A stretch of 64,000 nt of DNA, taken from Glandiceps talaboti (lineage: Eukaryota > Hemichordata > Enteropneusta > Spengelidae). The notes beneath the pieces are model-generated. The model did no database searches, was not told the DNA's origin, and was given only the letters and a program-made list of their open reading frames with translations. A program made the position numbers and the translations under genes. Of this stretch, positions 1-13,960 are shown piece by piece; position 1 is the stretch's first letter; each line of letters begins with the position of its first letter. The DNA is taken from positions 13,574,342-13,638,341 of the forward strand of contig NC_135549.1 in NCBI RefSeq assembly GCF_964340395.1, written 5' to 3'.

Positions 1-990
1 TACAATCAATGTAAAAAAAACACGACTGAATATTCATCTCTACCCATACACTATACATATTCTACTTGGATTAACATTGGTTCCTACATGTAGTTGCTCT
101 AAATTCCCTGTCGAAACTACGCCCAAATGATTAATTTTCAGACTTCAATCGTTCATCCTCTAACCCGTAGCCACGGAGAGATATCTTATGAGTTCCAAGG
201 CTGCAATCGCAGCAATCGGAAGACCATTTGTAAATTCTTAATTACTAAAAACGTCAAGTAAGCACAGAAAGGTGTGGGTGAGCGTGTTTTTAGTCAGGAT
301 GCCAACTGTAACCACAGACTGTGAGTTATGGTATAAATCATAACGATACTATACTGTATAGGAACTAGACTAGCGTGTCTTTTACTTGAAGTGGGTCACA
401 AGTCACAAGTCAGAACGTCGACTATATATTACATTCCTCTTTCAACTTCTTGGAGGTAGCATTTTATTTACTGAATTCTTTTGTCCAACTTGAAAAATAC
501 TCGTACCAGAGTGTGTTTGGTGAGTACGTAAAATGGGGAGTGTCGATCTCGAGAAAAAAAGTGGCCTTGCATATTTGATTTGCGGTTGGTACCTTATTCT
601 TTTTTTTTATTACCGTTGATTTACCTTCGCTGCAGTCAATAACATCACATAAGTGCTATCACATGATAAAATATCGTTCACTGATAATTAGTACTAAGCG
701 TGTCAGTAACGACGGCTGATATCAGAAGTCAATAGCATACAAATAACCCCGTAGTTCTTATATTAGTGACCCGAATGTGCAGTAGGGACGTTCCCTGATT
801 TGATTAAATCTCGTTCTTTAAGTCCGCATACTGCTCTGTCGCAAAGAACTAAGCTTTCATAAAACCATTAAATTGTGTTTCGAATCTATTATTCATGAAA
901 CCATCACCGGTGTAGCTAGCAGCTGATTTAGGTGGCGTATATCGCATAATAAAATAGTGTTCTTTATTGGATTTTGATGCGAGTACTTAC
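1..990. other. Non-coding left margin, probable intron
   Basis: AT-rich sequence with no recognisable exon, repeat or RNA gene on either strand. Because a minus-strand first exon ends at 991 with a good donor, this stretch is most simply the start of that gene's first intron. Confidence 0.4.
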
Positions 991-1093
991 CCTGGGCACC
1001 AGCTTGTCCGTTGAAACCAATGATAAGTACCCCTAGTATGACATCCAACAGTCCTATCCCAACTTTACGTCTATTCACCAGTTGTGTGACCAT
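991..1093 (-). CDS. First coding exon with signal peptide or membrane anchor; gene runs off left edge
   Basis: On the minus strand an ATG at 1093 opens 34 codons plus one base and ends at a consensus donor (CAGG|GTAAGTAC, donor at 990-985), so the exon ends in phase 1. The peptide starts MVTQLVNRRK, a basic n-region. A hydrophobic stretch of about 15 residues follows (residues 11-26), and then small polar residues ending GQAGAQ, where a signal peptidase could cut. This is the usual form of a first exon of a secreted or single-pass protein. The product is unknown because all later exons would lie left of the window. It could be a chance open stretch, but a Met, a basic-hydrophobic-small pattern and a strong donor together favour a real exon. 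Confidence 0.45.
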
Positions 1094-2048
1094 TATTTCT
1101 CGAGTCACATAACGCGTTCTCCAAAATTCTTTGAAACAAGAAAATCGTTAGAGGGGAACAATATATATGTCAAAAGGCAAGGCTTTTTTCTTTGACCGGA
1201 CCTACCACAGAAACAAAATCCACAGTCCAATAACCTCCTGACTGCTTGTAGGTAATCCTGCGTTGTGTGAATCTCGAAGTAATTGGTGTCTACCTTATCA
1301 GTGACGTCACTGGCAAGTCCATATGAGCACACACTGCTATTGGCCAACTGTTAAGTGTGAACTTTGCAAGCAAGCCAAAAAAAGCTCTTGTTGTTCGGGT
1401 ATCGGAATTGCATCACATTTCCGATGGTATTCGAAAATGACGCTGTCTCAGTGAATTATATTGACACAATGAATAGTAAAATCAGTGGGGTAGAACGTGT
1501 CAGGCCACTCCCACGTCAAGAGCTCACACAATGTTACTATATGGTATACCTATGTTCCTCTTTTTGAAATACTGACCCGCAAAAGGTGAAGCCACTATAA
1601 CACAAAAAACTAGCCCTCAGCTGGTTGGTTGGTTGGTTGGTTGGTGGGTGGGTGAGAGAGGAGAAATAATTGAAATCGTAGTCACAGTTGTTGACTTCAC
1701 TAACCTCTCTATGAAATAAATAACGCTGTAGTTGTGAAACACGCCTGTGCATGAATATGACGTATGTATATGTTATCGAATTCACAAAGCATTATTTGGT
1801 ATGCTATAGAAAATCAATACTGATCAAACTGATAAATGATCATACATAGGTAAGCGTACATGATATCAGTACCTGGTGTATTGACATAGGTCATCACAGT
1901 AGATCAAATTAATATATTTTGCACTATATGAATAATTATATATGGATTATTTTTTAATAAATCAAATTTTGAGAATGAATCAAAACAAATAGGGAAATAC
2001 AGAACCTTATGGATGGGGCAGATGTTATAAAACACAGGCACACACATT

Positions 2049-2056
<8 letters not shown>

Positions 2057-2130
<74 letters not shown>
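2057..2130. repeat. (TA)n microsatellite
   Basis: Uninterrupted TA dinucleotides over about 74 bases. Confidence 0.95.
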
Positions 2131-2131
<1 letters not shown>

Positions 2132-2630
2132 TTAACATTTTCATTTCCTTTACAAGCAAAGACGAAATACACCACATTACCAGACTTAGAAGAAAGAGAT
2201 AAGAAAAAATGGAGGGAAATGCAGAAAGACAAAAGGTGACTTGCACCCAATGATTGTGACCTTGTAAAATAAAATTTTCACTAGTTTCATATTCATTTTT
2301 TTTTGCACAAATTGATGAATATATATAAGTTTATGAAAGGACGACTCATAAGTGGAACATGTGTTTCTGTTGGCGTATAATTAAAAGAGTAAATTGTGTG
2401 AATAATATCACTACAAACATGTATATTATATTTATTTCTTACCCTAAATGCTATTTCGATTAATTTATTTGTCTGAGAGAGGGCCAGGTCATTTTATATA
2501 ACATACAAACGCGCATTGGTGATAAACAAACCAAAAGTAATGAGCGATCATAGTTCGCATTTTTATTACTCTATTCTCCAATTTGCATTTTCGACCTCCG
2601 ATCGAGATTTAAGCTGTCACAAATACCCAC

Positions 2631-2632
<2 letters not shown>

Positions 2633-2668
<36 letters not shown>

Positions 2669-2696
2669 AACAAACAAACAAACAAACAAACAAACA
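2633..2696. repeat. (CA)n followed by (CAAA)n
   Basis: About 15 CA units pass directly into eight or so CAAA units; a second (TG)-rich patch lies at 2715-2740. Confidence 0.95.
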
Positions 2697-4202
2697 CATA
2701 CACTTTGTGCGCGAGTGGGTGTGAGTGTGTGTGTGTGTTATTGCACCTTTGCGTCGTTCGGTTTTCAGCATTTCGTCAACTAGATCAGATGTGCACAGTA
2801 CATCCAAAACAACAAACCAAAACCGGTGTTCGTGAAACAAGGCAAAATAAAAAATGCTATGAATGGCTATTGTACACTGAATAGCAAGCTGTGCTTTAAT
2901 ACGACTTTAGAGGATCACTCTGTATGTGAGGATTACGAGATAGGCAGAAACCCAGCACTACATTGTTGTCAAGGTTACCTGGTACAATGATCCTACTCGA
3001 TTGAGGTCAACACAAATTAGACGTTTGAACTTGAGGTAATAGCTTACATTAATTGGGACAATTCGTTGTCATAGTAACCAATTGATAACAATAAGGTAGG
3101 ACGGATGTGCAATCTAAACTAATTTACTGGCATCAGGAGTCAAAATGTCAAGATAACTTCGTTAACAGTCACCCATGTGAAATGGTATCATGAATTAGAG
3201 GAGTAACATTTCCGATATTTTAGTTGAACATGGCGACTGCAGTAATCTTATACTTTTTTTTCTCTTATGAAATAATTTTGCTCATGATTCCCAGCCCTTT
3301 GTGGATATAAAAGATACATTTTTGTCATATTATTTTCAAATGTAAACGAAACTTAACAATAGAACACGCGATTAGCTCCACATGTGATATCAGTGACATT
3401 TCACGACTTTCTGCTGTATTTTGTTGCAGAGAGCAGCATGAGGTTCTTGAAAAAATAGGAGCAGTGTCATGTTCTTTAAAATATGTAAATCGTATGCCTG
3501 TAACGAACATGACGTAGAAATTCAAATAGTTGGTGGTTGGCAACCAATTCTGGTATATTCTATCTTAGACAGCCAAGATTCTATGTCATACACATGACAC
3601 GACTGGACCCAGTGAGAAAACGTTCTTTAAAAAAAACAATGGAAGGAGGAAATAATCATCTATTCACGGAAAATTCTTTGACTATAGAAAAATGAAATAT
3701 AGAAGGTAGTTAAGTGTCATACAATTGATTTCATACAACGTTGCATTACCCTCTCCTAAAGTATATAACAAGGACTGCTTCTGAGAGTAAATGTACCGTG
3801 TGGTATCCCCATCAATACATATTGAGTGGAGTAACGTGCCTACTATAAAAAAAATCACAGCTATGTTGATGGCATTGTTATTATACTAACGATGGTAAAG
3901 TGTCATGTACTTTCTCTCTCATTGGAATATAGTGCCTTGCTAATGACTATAATGATGCTTGTTAGCGGTGCATGGTGCGCGGTTTCTCTTACATTGCTTT
4001 AAACGTTTTGTGTCCAATTCACATCACGTTAAGCATCCACATATCATTACTTATTATCAGCACAAGTCTCACTCTTTGTACTATCATTAAGGTTATAACG
4101 TTTAACAAAGATGTGCCGGTCACACCTATAAACGTCGATGCTTACTCGTTCAACTCTGATATGCAAGTAATAATTTTATATCATCTGCGATTCGGCCCTG
4201 AA

Positions 4203-4482
<280 letters not shown>

Positions 4483-4583
4483 CTTAGTCATCATTGTACT
4501 ATCACAAGAAATTATGGCTTCACTTATTACTCGTGATGTTAAAGTTGAAATTTACCAGATTTTGAACGTCTAACATTTCTGTT

Positions 4584-4649
4584 TATGTATGTATGTATGT
4601 ATGTATGTATGTATGTATGTATGTATGTATGTATGTATGTATGTATGTA

Positions 4650-4706
<57 letters not shown>

Positions 4707-4740
4707 ATGTATGTATGTATGTATGTATGTATGTATGTAT
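4584..4740. repeat. (TATG)n-(TG)n-(TATG)n compound microsatellite
   Basis: TATG units flank a central pure TG block at about 4655-4690, which suggests TG slippage inside an older tetranucleotide array. Confidence 0.95.
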
Positions 4741-6399
4741 TTTCTGGTTGCTGTTCGATTTTCAGACTTGCAAAGGTTGACGATAGATGGCGCTGTTTAC
4801 AAATGATTTGATGGTGTACTTGACGCACATTGCACTGCAAGACGTATTCTACAGTATTAAAGGCGTAATTTCACAACAACAATATACTAATTATAACAGA
4901 AAACATAATGATGTAAAAAAATGGCATCCGTTTAGTATGTATAGGATGTGTAGTTGCGTTGCTGTAGTTCCTGTCTGCAACTGGAACACTTATATGAAAA
5001 TGCTTTCTTAGATACAATAACTTACTCGTACACTCTGAATAGTATTGAATCGCCTGTGCGTGAACGTCATTTTGTAGCTGTATACATGATATGGTACAGT
5101 AAATCATTTTTTGGGACATCAGCACCCAGTAATCAGCGCCCTCAACGGTGATCAAGCTTTTAACCTGTTTACTGCACTATTTCTATGACTTCCGTGTAAG
5201 ATCAAGAACTGATTAACATGTGCACTGCCTATTAAATTATTGGTATTTTAACAATTTTCAATGCCTAGATTGTGGTTGTCTGATCGAAAATGATACTACA
5301 GATTTACAAACTACTGGTGCCATTCTAACATGACACCACAGATTCCAAATCAAGCTTTCACTATACCCCCTACGGTTAATATTGACCACCACTACTTAAC
5401 AGATACAATGTCTCTTTGATACTAACCGACTAATTTTTAGTGAATATATGCTTTGATTGCTTGATAAAAAATATCCCAAGTTGCCGCTAGTCCAGGTTTA
5501 AATCATCATAAATTACATTATAAAGAGCCAATAATTTAAAAATGTCTTCAAATCATTACTGAGTCTATTTACAGTGACTATATCATGTTAAACACATTTT
5601 CTTTTCAAAAAGGAGAATAATGCAATTTTTTTGATGTACACATATCTTTATTTGAGATGACACATACCAATAAAGAGCACAGTTACAAACCGACCAGAGT
5701 CATGTGGAATGATTAAAGAAACCAAAAGGTCAGTACAGATGTAATAAATCTCATTATAAGACATGGAAAGGAGTTTGTTGGCGAATAAGCTGCGTACATA
5801 CATAGTATGGCATAAACCTAAGGCTTGTACAATGTTAGTTGTGATTTGAATCCCAGTTGCTTCTTAAGCATATAGCAGACAATATGCACGTTTTTCACTT
5901 ATACATACATACATACATACAAGTTTACATGTATGTGACGTGATGTGATGTCCAATACTTTGATAATCCGAACTGAGAATAGTATAATATCAAAGGTTCC
6001 CTTCTACGGACAGTAAAAGTTCATGTCAGCATATGATGCAATAATCAAATATATGTTGAAGAACATGGAAGTGAAAAAAAATGCCTTGTGAATTCATTGT
6101 CACTGTTATGCAAATAATGTGGTATTTGTAACAATCATGGTTTTGTTATTGCTCATCCCATCAACATATGGTCATAACTGCTGTTTTCTGAATTGCTGAA
6201 CCCTTTCATGACTAGAGACGAGTTTTAAATAATATGGGGACCCAATTTATATGAATATTTTCATAATTACAATAATATTACTTTATTAGGAAGTAACATT
6301 TCTTTAATTCCAGTGTAAAATGAAGTTGATATATGCCAAAAACTTACATAAAACAAGAATTTTGTCCAAACAATTTTGGCAGGAATGTTTTCAGTATTG

Positions 6400-6725
6400 A
6401 AGGGGTTAAAACATTTGTGAGGCGTAGAGACTTCTGCAATGGTGCAAGGTTTTGGAGGCACAATTATGGGGGCTGAGCACTCTCACAACAGTATATATAC
6501 ATAGACAACATTGTGAGGAGTTGGTATGCATATGGGGCCCTGAGACTTTCACAATGGAGTGTACATAAACAACATTGTGAGGAGCAGGTACGCTTAGGTT
6601 AGCTAAGATTCCAACAATGCACAGGATACTGGCACAACATTTGTGAAGATTAGGTATGCATATGGGGCTAGCTGGCATTCTCGGAACAGCATAAACGTCA
6701 AGTGTTGTGAGGAGTTGATGGACAT
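6400..6725. repeat. Diverged tandem repeat, unit about 75 bp
   Basis: Four to five imperfect copies share the sequences 'acaacattgtgaggag', 'ggtatgcatatggggc' and a CACAATG element. Copies are diverged and no open frame runs through them. Confidence 0.6.
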
Positions 6726-7339
6726 ATCACAGCACAGATAACAGGTTTGTACAGTGGCATCACTTAGTAATTAGCACCCCCTACATTGTAAGTCATCACA
6801 CTGAATGTCCCTAATTAATACACAAAGAAGGAAATAACTCTACTATATTGCAACTGAAATGATGTGACGTTTATCATAAACCATCCTCTGGTTACTAAGT
6901 TTCTATGTTTTTGACAAATTGAACAACAGCCAGTCCAAGTTACAGCAGTACCTATCTTCCTTACAATTTGCACAAGGATTAAGGTACTCAAGTCTGTGAA
7001 TTTTAAAGGGAATCAGACCAGTTCTTTGTGTTTTTTCTTGATTATTTTACTTCTATGATAGTAACATAGATATCTAATATAAGAAATGATAAGTGCATAT
7101 TACACACTGACATAAATCTTAACTGCCATAAAAAATTGAAATATAGAGTATACATGTAATTATTTATATACCAGTGATTATGCGCACCAGTGTATATGTA
7201 CATTAGGTATTTACTGAAAACATTATGGCATACATGTATGCAAATGATATGCAAATTAGGATGCATTCATTTCTTATATGCGATGGCAGAGTATGATTTT
7301 TACAGATTGTTGTTGTCAATAAACGTATGTAATAATAAC

Positions 7340-7500
7340 AGAACCTGACACTGCGTGAGCACCAGTGTGAGTAACTCAGTGGTATTTGCACTCGTGCTTG
7401 CAATGTTTCTGCTGCACTTGCAGTCATGTATGGCTGCAGAGAACATTGCAAGCACTCGTGCAACACTCCGAGTACGACTCACTTACACTCGTGTGTCATG
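7340..7500. repeat. Imperfect foldback (inverted repeat)
   Basis: The left arm near 7386-7412 (CACTCGTGCTTGCAATG) is matched in reverse complement near 7440-7463, with further pairing outward (GTGTGAGT and ACTCACTTACAC). The arms surround TTGCAGTCATGTATGGCTGC. It looks like a small hairpin or MITE-type element. Confidence 0.5.
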
Positions 7501-8202
7501 GGGTTCTGTACATAATATTACCTCATCACTGTGTAAATAACAGATGGGATTCGAGTCAATATTGTACCATATTATAGAAACAAGGTATTATATTGAGTGA
7601 CTTTTTGGGACCTAAAATAAACAAGAAAATCTACTAAAGTTCTACATTGAATCCCTTTTATCTGTAACACCACGTGAAATGAAACTCTAACGATAACAAA
7701 TCCTAGAAACAAAACTTAAAATGCATGTACTACCGGTGTGCTGTGTGCACATTACATGCATCAGAAAGTAAATTCAAAGTGTCAATAATCTGTTGAAAAG
7801 TGAGAAATCTGGTTCCTTCAGGACTGAAAACAAACTTACAGCTAGTAAAAGTAAAATGAACATTATGTGCTTTTTTAACCATGGACTATGAAAGCTGTGG
7901 CCTATAAAATGTGATACGATTCACATGGCAGTTTACAAAGTATGTCTACACTCAAACTTTTAAAAACAATAACCTTATAAGTACATGTAACAATGTTGGC
8001 AATACAATTGCTTTTCTGAAAGGTTAATTCATTAAGAGAATTTCATGTCAAAGTTGATCAAAAATATTGCAGTCCTACTTCAAGCAATTTAAAATTTTAC
8101 TGTAATTCTTGGTAAGTTTTTCCACCATGATATCTGCATTAATGCTTTGCATGTACTTTGATGGCTGGTTAAATACTCTAATATATATGTACTGTATACA
8201 TC

Positions 8203-8208
8203 TTTATT
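8203..8208 (-). promoter_or_regulatory. Candidate poly(A) signal for the kelch gene
   Basis: TTTATT on the plus strand gives AATAAA on the minus strand, about 280 bases beyond the stop codon at 8488. No other signal was judged better, but it rests on the hexamer alone. Confidence 0.3.
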
Positions 8209-8487
8209 TTTTGTGAATGATGACATCACCCAATGTATTGATAAGTAAATGGTTTCTAAATGTGTCTAGTGCTAACAAATTGTGTTCCTTGGTCTTCTTC
8301 ATATAGTTCTAAAAACATTCTATAGGGATCCAAAATAGAGACTTTTAATTCGGCTCAAGAATTTGCTTTGTAAGATGCAGATGTTATAGAAAAGTAAGGG
8401 TTTCACTGTGAATATCACAGTGAAAGGTCAAAGATACATTCGTTGGGATATCAGCTTCATCTCCTAGGTAGTGTGGTGGTGATCACA

Positions 8488-10224
8488 TCATAGATTTTCC
8501 AGAGCCTTTTCCATCAGAATCTTGACACTTCTATAGTGTTTGTAAGGTAGAAAGCACATTCCATGATCTGGAATACTCATACTGAAACTGTCACGAAAAC
8601 TGCTACTCCACACATTCTTGGAGAAATTATAACTCTGTATGTGTAGAATTCGCTTGTCTTCACTCCACGGTTCTTCATGAGATGTACTGAAGGAGTATAT
8701 AACACCATTACATGTAACAGCTCCTGTCTGTTTGCCTGGTACTACCAGGTTAGCCACCTGGCACCACTCATTAATGCTTGGATCATAACGCAGAACGGCA
8801 CTTTCTTCTTTCTTCTGAGGGCAATACACACCTATGATGTATATGAAGCTGTTAAGGACAACACCAGGGCATCTGGAGAATGTCAGCGGTGGAGGTCTAA
8901 GTTCTTCCCAAGTGTTTGATGCCGGGTCATAGCACTGATTGTACGGGCAATGCTGACCTCCAACGATGTACAGTTTCTCGTCCAGCACAACAACAGTGGA
9001 GTAACAGTTGCCCTTGGGAATCTTTGTGACAGTATGCCAGTCAAACTCATCTTCTGATGATAGGATGTTTGCAGAAGTGCCACTGTTTTCAATAACATAC
9101 ACCTGCTCATCAATGGTTACAACTGTGCCACCATAGTGCTCAATGTTGGTCCGCATCTTCACCCATCCCTTCTTAATGCTCTCCAGGTACCATAGTGAGT
9201 CCTGGCCAGTCAAGAGACAAGTCCTGTTCCCATCCATTGTAGCCACTGATGACATCTCACCCTCCACATGGATCTCTTTGATACTTCCATAATGTGTTAA
9301 TGTCTTACGGGATGTATCATACTCGTAAAGATCTGGGCATGCACATGTCATGAATTGATGTTTTGTTGCATTCAGAACAACAACATTCTCACATCTTGAA
9401 TCACTTGCATCAAAACCCCTGAATGTCTTGGGTTTGTTTTCTAGGACCTGTTGTACTTTTTCCTGCTGTTTCACCAAGTCATTCTCCTGAAGGAGTACAT
9501 CAACGTAATGTCGCTCGAGTTGTGTAACATTTACCAATTTCATGAGCCTGGCTAGAAATTTGCTTCTCTCAGGAGAATCATGTTCAACCCATTTGATTAT
9601 GGCATTGCAAAGTCTTTCTTCATCCTGTACTATGAGATCTTCATCCGATAAATAACCAACCAAAGAATCTTTGTTCAGTTGTAGAAACTCTTCAGTCTCA
9701 CAGACCTCACAAAAATTCTGCAGGATGAAAAGTTTGCTAACCTCTCTCAACTCATCACAGGTGTACGTATCGCTGATTTGAAGAATGTTGAAGCAGTTCA
9801 GAGGATTCAGATGACCTTTCAGAAATGAACAACAATACTTGAAGAGGGTATCCATTTGGAACATACACGATGCATGAATAAGTGGGTGAACATTGTCTTC
9901 TTTAACTGTTACTTGAGATGTGTAAATATAATCGAGCACAACACCGACTGCAAGTGGGTCCACATCACTGAGACTCACCTTTTTGGATACACTCTCTATC
10001 ATACCACTGCTAAACATGGCTTTAAAGTAAGGACTCACACATGCTAGAACACATCGATGACAATGGAACTCCTGACCCTGTACAGTGAGCGTTAGGTCTG
10101 CCAGTTCCTGTTGTCTGTAGAAGTCCTGGAGATTTTTCAGTATGCCCGGTGCATTTTCTTTGTCATGGAATGTCAGAGTTGATGTCACATTAACAGTCGA
10201 CTGATCCTGTGCAATACTTTCCAT
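8488..10224 (-). CDS. BTB-BACK-kelch protein (kelch-like family)
   Basis: Single large coding exon, 578 aa from the ATG at 10224 (MESIAQDQS). A polypyrimidine tract and AG at about 10245 precede it, so the exon begins with a short 5' UTR; the open frame continues to that acceptor, but the extra residues would be intronic. Residues about 33-138 form a BTB/POZ domain (ADLTLTVQGQEFHCHRCVLA, then SPYFKAMFSSGM). Residues about 144-245 form the BACK domain, starting at a 3-box-like helix (NPLNCFNILQISDTY). Residues about 290-560 are kelch repeats with the LYIVGG and YDPASNTWEEL patterns; later blades are degenerate, one reading YIIGVY. Family members are typically CUL3 ubiquitin-ligase substrate adaptors, with BTB-BACK binding CUL3 and the propeller binding substrate; that role is inferred. 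The first intron points to a non-coding 5' exon upstream. The exact orthologue cannot be named. Confidence 0.93.
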   Translation of the reverse strand: MESIAQDQSTVNVTSTLTFHDKENAPGILKNLQDFYRQQELADLTLTVQGQEFHCHRCVLACVSPYFKAMFSSGMIESVSKKVSLSDVDPLAVGVVLDYIYTSQVTVKEDNVHPLIHASCMFQMDTLFKYCCSFLKGHLNPLNCFNILQISDTYTCDELREVSKLFILQNFCEVCETEEFLQLNKDSLVGYLSDEDLIVQDEERLCNAIIKWVEHDSPERSKFLARLMKLVNVTQLERHYVDVLLQENDLVKQQEKVQQVLENKPKTFRGFDASDSRCENVVVLNATKHQFMTCACPDLYEYDTSRKTLTHYGSIKEIHVEGEMSSVATMDGNRTCLLTGQDSLWYLESIKKGWVKMRTNIEHYGGTVVTIDEQVYVIENSGTSANILSSEDEFDWHTVTKIPKGNCYSTVVVLDEKLYIVGGQHCPYNQCYDPASNTWEELRPPPLTFSRCPGVVLNSFIYIIGVYCPQKKEESAVLRYDPSINEWCQVANLVVPGKQTGAVTCNGVIYSFSTSHEEPWSEDKRILHIQSYNFSKNVWSSSFRDSFSMSIPDHGMCFLPYKHYRSVKILMEKALENL

Positions 10225-11996
10225 CCTTGTAAAACTATGAGTCCTGTAAAAAAAAAAGACAAGGTACAATGTAGTTAATTAAGACATGACACAGATTACG
10301 TAAGAATCATAAAACAGTTGAAATTCTCGGTACCTGAAATAAAATATTAATGTCTAGGCACACCAAAAGAATTATGAACATTCAATTTCTTGGTCAACAC
10401 TATACCTTCTGCTCCACGCGCTTCACATGCATTTCTATAGGCATGCATGTGAAGAAGTTGACCTTCTTGTTCCATTTTGACCCTCTGGCATAAGGTAAAA
10501 ATGCAATTGCAGGTACCAAGAATTATGTTCACATTCAGTTGCAAATGATGTTGTTTAAGAGCCACATTCAGCCATGTACCATCAACAAAATCTGAAATAA
10601 GTAACATCTATCTAATTACTGTAAGTAATAAACCACAGTGGGTAGATGCAAACAGACTATAAACTTGAGTTGCATTGTTTGAATTTTACAGTGTAGAAGT
10701 TACCTAGTTTTTTTTATTGATCATGTTTTTTATTGAATGTGGCTCTTATCAAATCATATTTGATTCAAATACAATTTTTCAATCGTTGTTATCAAAGTTA
10801 ATACATAATACAGCAACGATATATTGGAATAAATTTGGCCCCCAAAAATGTCAAAATTTTTTTAGGTTATGATGAAAATACTAAGATGTTTTAGAAAGGG
10901 GTTAAAATGAATCAATCTTGAATAAAATGGAAAATATTTCTCTTAAATGGGGTGGTTGGATGGCTTTTAAAATAATTTCAAAATATACATGTTTCCCCCT
11001 TTTTTTTTACTGGGTTGCATCAGGGCACAGATAGGGAGGGGTGGACTTGAAAAAAAAAGTACAATCCAGAAAGGGGGGGGGGGTACTTGAAAAGAATTTG
11101 ATGATGTGGAGGGGGATATTTAAAAAAAAATAAGGGGTCGTTACAGAAATCCCCCCCCCCTTCCACAGGTGTTTGTGAAAGCAGCCTAACAGTAACACTA
11201 GTTTAATTTAAAACGGTCTATATTTTGTGAATGCTTTCGCGAGAGGGCGCTAATCACAAATGGTGAAGGTCATTTGAGGTTATACTTATAGCTTTTAATT
11301 AGACGTATGTCAAGGGTAAAGTGTCTGGTCGCCCCATGTTCCTTTTTTACTTTACGACATGACTGTGGTATCAAGGGAATTCCCTCATAATTGTACCCAC
11401 GAATTGAAACTATTACATGAATATTGATAACGCTTATCTTGTGGTCATGCACAGTAATACAGAAGCCACATCGAACGATCGAATCACTGTACTGCCCTAT
11501 CACAGTGGTTTCGAAATAAATGAAATCATATTCTATATCCGGATATGGTGCGAGCTGTCCTTTAGACAGGCGGCTTTATGAAAGTTAATTTTTGTCGGGA
11601 TTGGTGAAGGCAAATACAATCTAAAGCGAAGGCGTTAACCTCCCTCGTCCAGCTCTTATATGGCACCTCCATTCTGGGCTCCATTCATTTCCCTGAGACA
11701 CAGTCAGCTTCCATCCACCACGGCGCATCCACTATATTTTATCGCGTCTCTGACAATTGTTTTATTTAGATCCCCCAAAGACAGCATTTACGAGTAAAGA
11801 CTACCTCCAGAATGCCTGAGAGGCGACTGCTCGATTAGCTAAGTACATTGAAAATAAAGGCACAAACGTTAAACAGACCACTTCTTTGTTCACGATACGT
11901 TGAGAATGAAAGCGTCTGTATATACCGTGACGCGGAGAACATGTATTGGATCGTTTCAATCAGGTGGTCACATTGATTGTGTATGAGTGTACTTAC
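10225..11996. other. Intron or 5' region of the kelch gene
   Basis: No coding signal. A stretch near 11000-11160 contains several poly-C/poly-G runs set in GGGG-TACTTGAAAAG-like repeats that recur elsewhere in the window (about 28995, 52660, 53560, 54080). An AT-rich part follows. Confidence 0.5.
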
Positions 11997-12130
11997 GTTT
12001 AAATGAAAACCTTCGTCCTCTGCTCTTCCTCCTTATCGAAACATCAACCCAAGAGAAAACGATCGATTAATAAATAGTCGCTCCGAGTCGGCGAGAAAAT
12101 GACGATTTCATGGCCAACTATGGAGTACAC
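11997..12130 (-). other. Candidate non-coding first exon of the kelch gene
   Basis: Reading the minus strand, the sequence ends at a consensus donor (AAAC|GTAAGTAC at 11996-11989). It lies in the most CpG-bearing stretch nearby, with CGATCG, TCGGCG and CGTCC. It carries no good ATG frame, as expected for a 5' UTR exon spliced to the acceptor at about 10245. The upstream boundary is a guess. Confidence 0.3.
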
Positions 12131-13132
12131 TGTTCTGGTTCTACTTCCTGATATTAGCAATAGTAACCTTTGACCCTATAGGGGAATTCCTATCAGAACA
12201 TGCCCTCGCGTTCGATACCATAAATAGCGCGGTTCAACGTTTTTCTGTGTGCGTTTCGTGATGTTTTTTTAGTATTTTACCGTGTGTGTAATTACACACA
12301 GTACAGCTTAGGAATAATTTTTGTATTTCTTTGACCCAATACATCTCGATCGCGAGTGTAACGATTTCATTTTGTGAATGTGAGATTTCAAATTGAAAAT
12401 TACGGAACAAACGACTGCTCGACAGCTGCTCGAGTGTTGACGATACACATTTTAACAAGAGCTTCTATTCCGTATTGCGTGGGATGACCTCCCACATCAG
12501 GAAGAACTAATAAAGGCCAATATGATGCAATTATGCTTAGCTACATAATAGTATGATAAAAAACGATAGCAAAAAACCCACAAGGGAAAAGATGAATTTG
12601 TCGAAATAATTAAACGATCTCTTAATTATTTATAATCGCGTGTATTCTATAAGCTTAGTGAATGTTTACATCAGGTAAATTATTCATACCATTTTTACAA
12701 TATTGAAAAAGTCTTCGGATTATAGATATTGATATTTTTGTTCAACCATTGTATACAAGAAAGAAACACGTAGATATTTTAAAAAATTCAATTCATTTTT
12801 TGTGGTGAAGAACAAGTTACATTCGTGCAATTATGTATCAAACTAAGAATGTTGATTTTTAAATTGTAAAAGAAAGGTATTTAATTAAAGCTGTGTCTAT
12901 ATGTTGATATACCGTACATGTTTGATACTTCTGAGATACATGAATTTGAGATTAACGATTTAAATGTACGACTAGACATTTTTACATAGCGAATGTGTAT
13001 ATTATTACCACTGTTTATGTTGTTATTACGGATTATTCCTGTTACGTCAATGTAAATATTGACCACAGCTGACTGCGAACAGTGAAAGTTGCAACATTGA
13101 ATGAGTAGGGTCTATGTTGTTGAACCGTTAAC

Positions 13133-13449
<317 letters not shown>

Positions 13450-13817
13450 CACACACACAGTAACTTAAAGCAGAAAAAGAAAAAGCAAGAAAAAAAAACC
13501 TTCATATTTTAAGTCGTGGTGTCGTTTGTAATAGAAGGGAAAACATTAGTACTTATTATATTATAGCATTACCAATTCCAGTGAATTTTGTGACGTCATC
13601 GCTGTACATTATTACTGATAATGTACTCCGTTATTGGGCATCGCAGCCCTGGAACGAGCATAACAATACAAGCTTATGTACGTACGTGTGCCGCTAGGAT
13701 TAGTATTCAGCTTCCGGGCCGAACATGGCAGACGATGTTCAGCGCTGTGTATATTATACGTAGTTTTGCGTTTCTCTGTCTACAAATTCACTGGCATTGG
13801 CAAAACTATAAAATAAT

Positions 13818-13960
13818 AACAATAATGTATGCCCTCCCAGTCCATAATGGACTCAAGCAAACTTTGCACTCCATAATGGGCTCGGCTGTCGTCTCGCCCA
13901 TTATGTCGTTCAAAGTTTGCTTGAGTCCATTATGGGCTGGGAGGGCGTACATTATTGTTT
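13818..13960. repeat. Foldback element, about 140 bp
   Basis: Near-perfect inverted repeat: the left arm from ACAATAATGTATGCCCTCCC is mirrored by GGGAGGGCGTACATTATTGT at the right end. The arms meet in a short loop near 13886-13893. CCATAATGG-type motifs recur four times within it. The open frame crossing it is not coding. The structure fits a MITE or foldback transposon. Confidence 0.8.
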
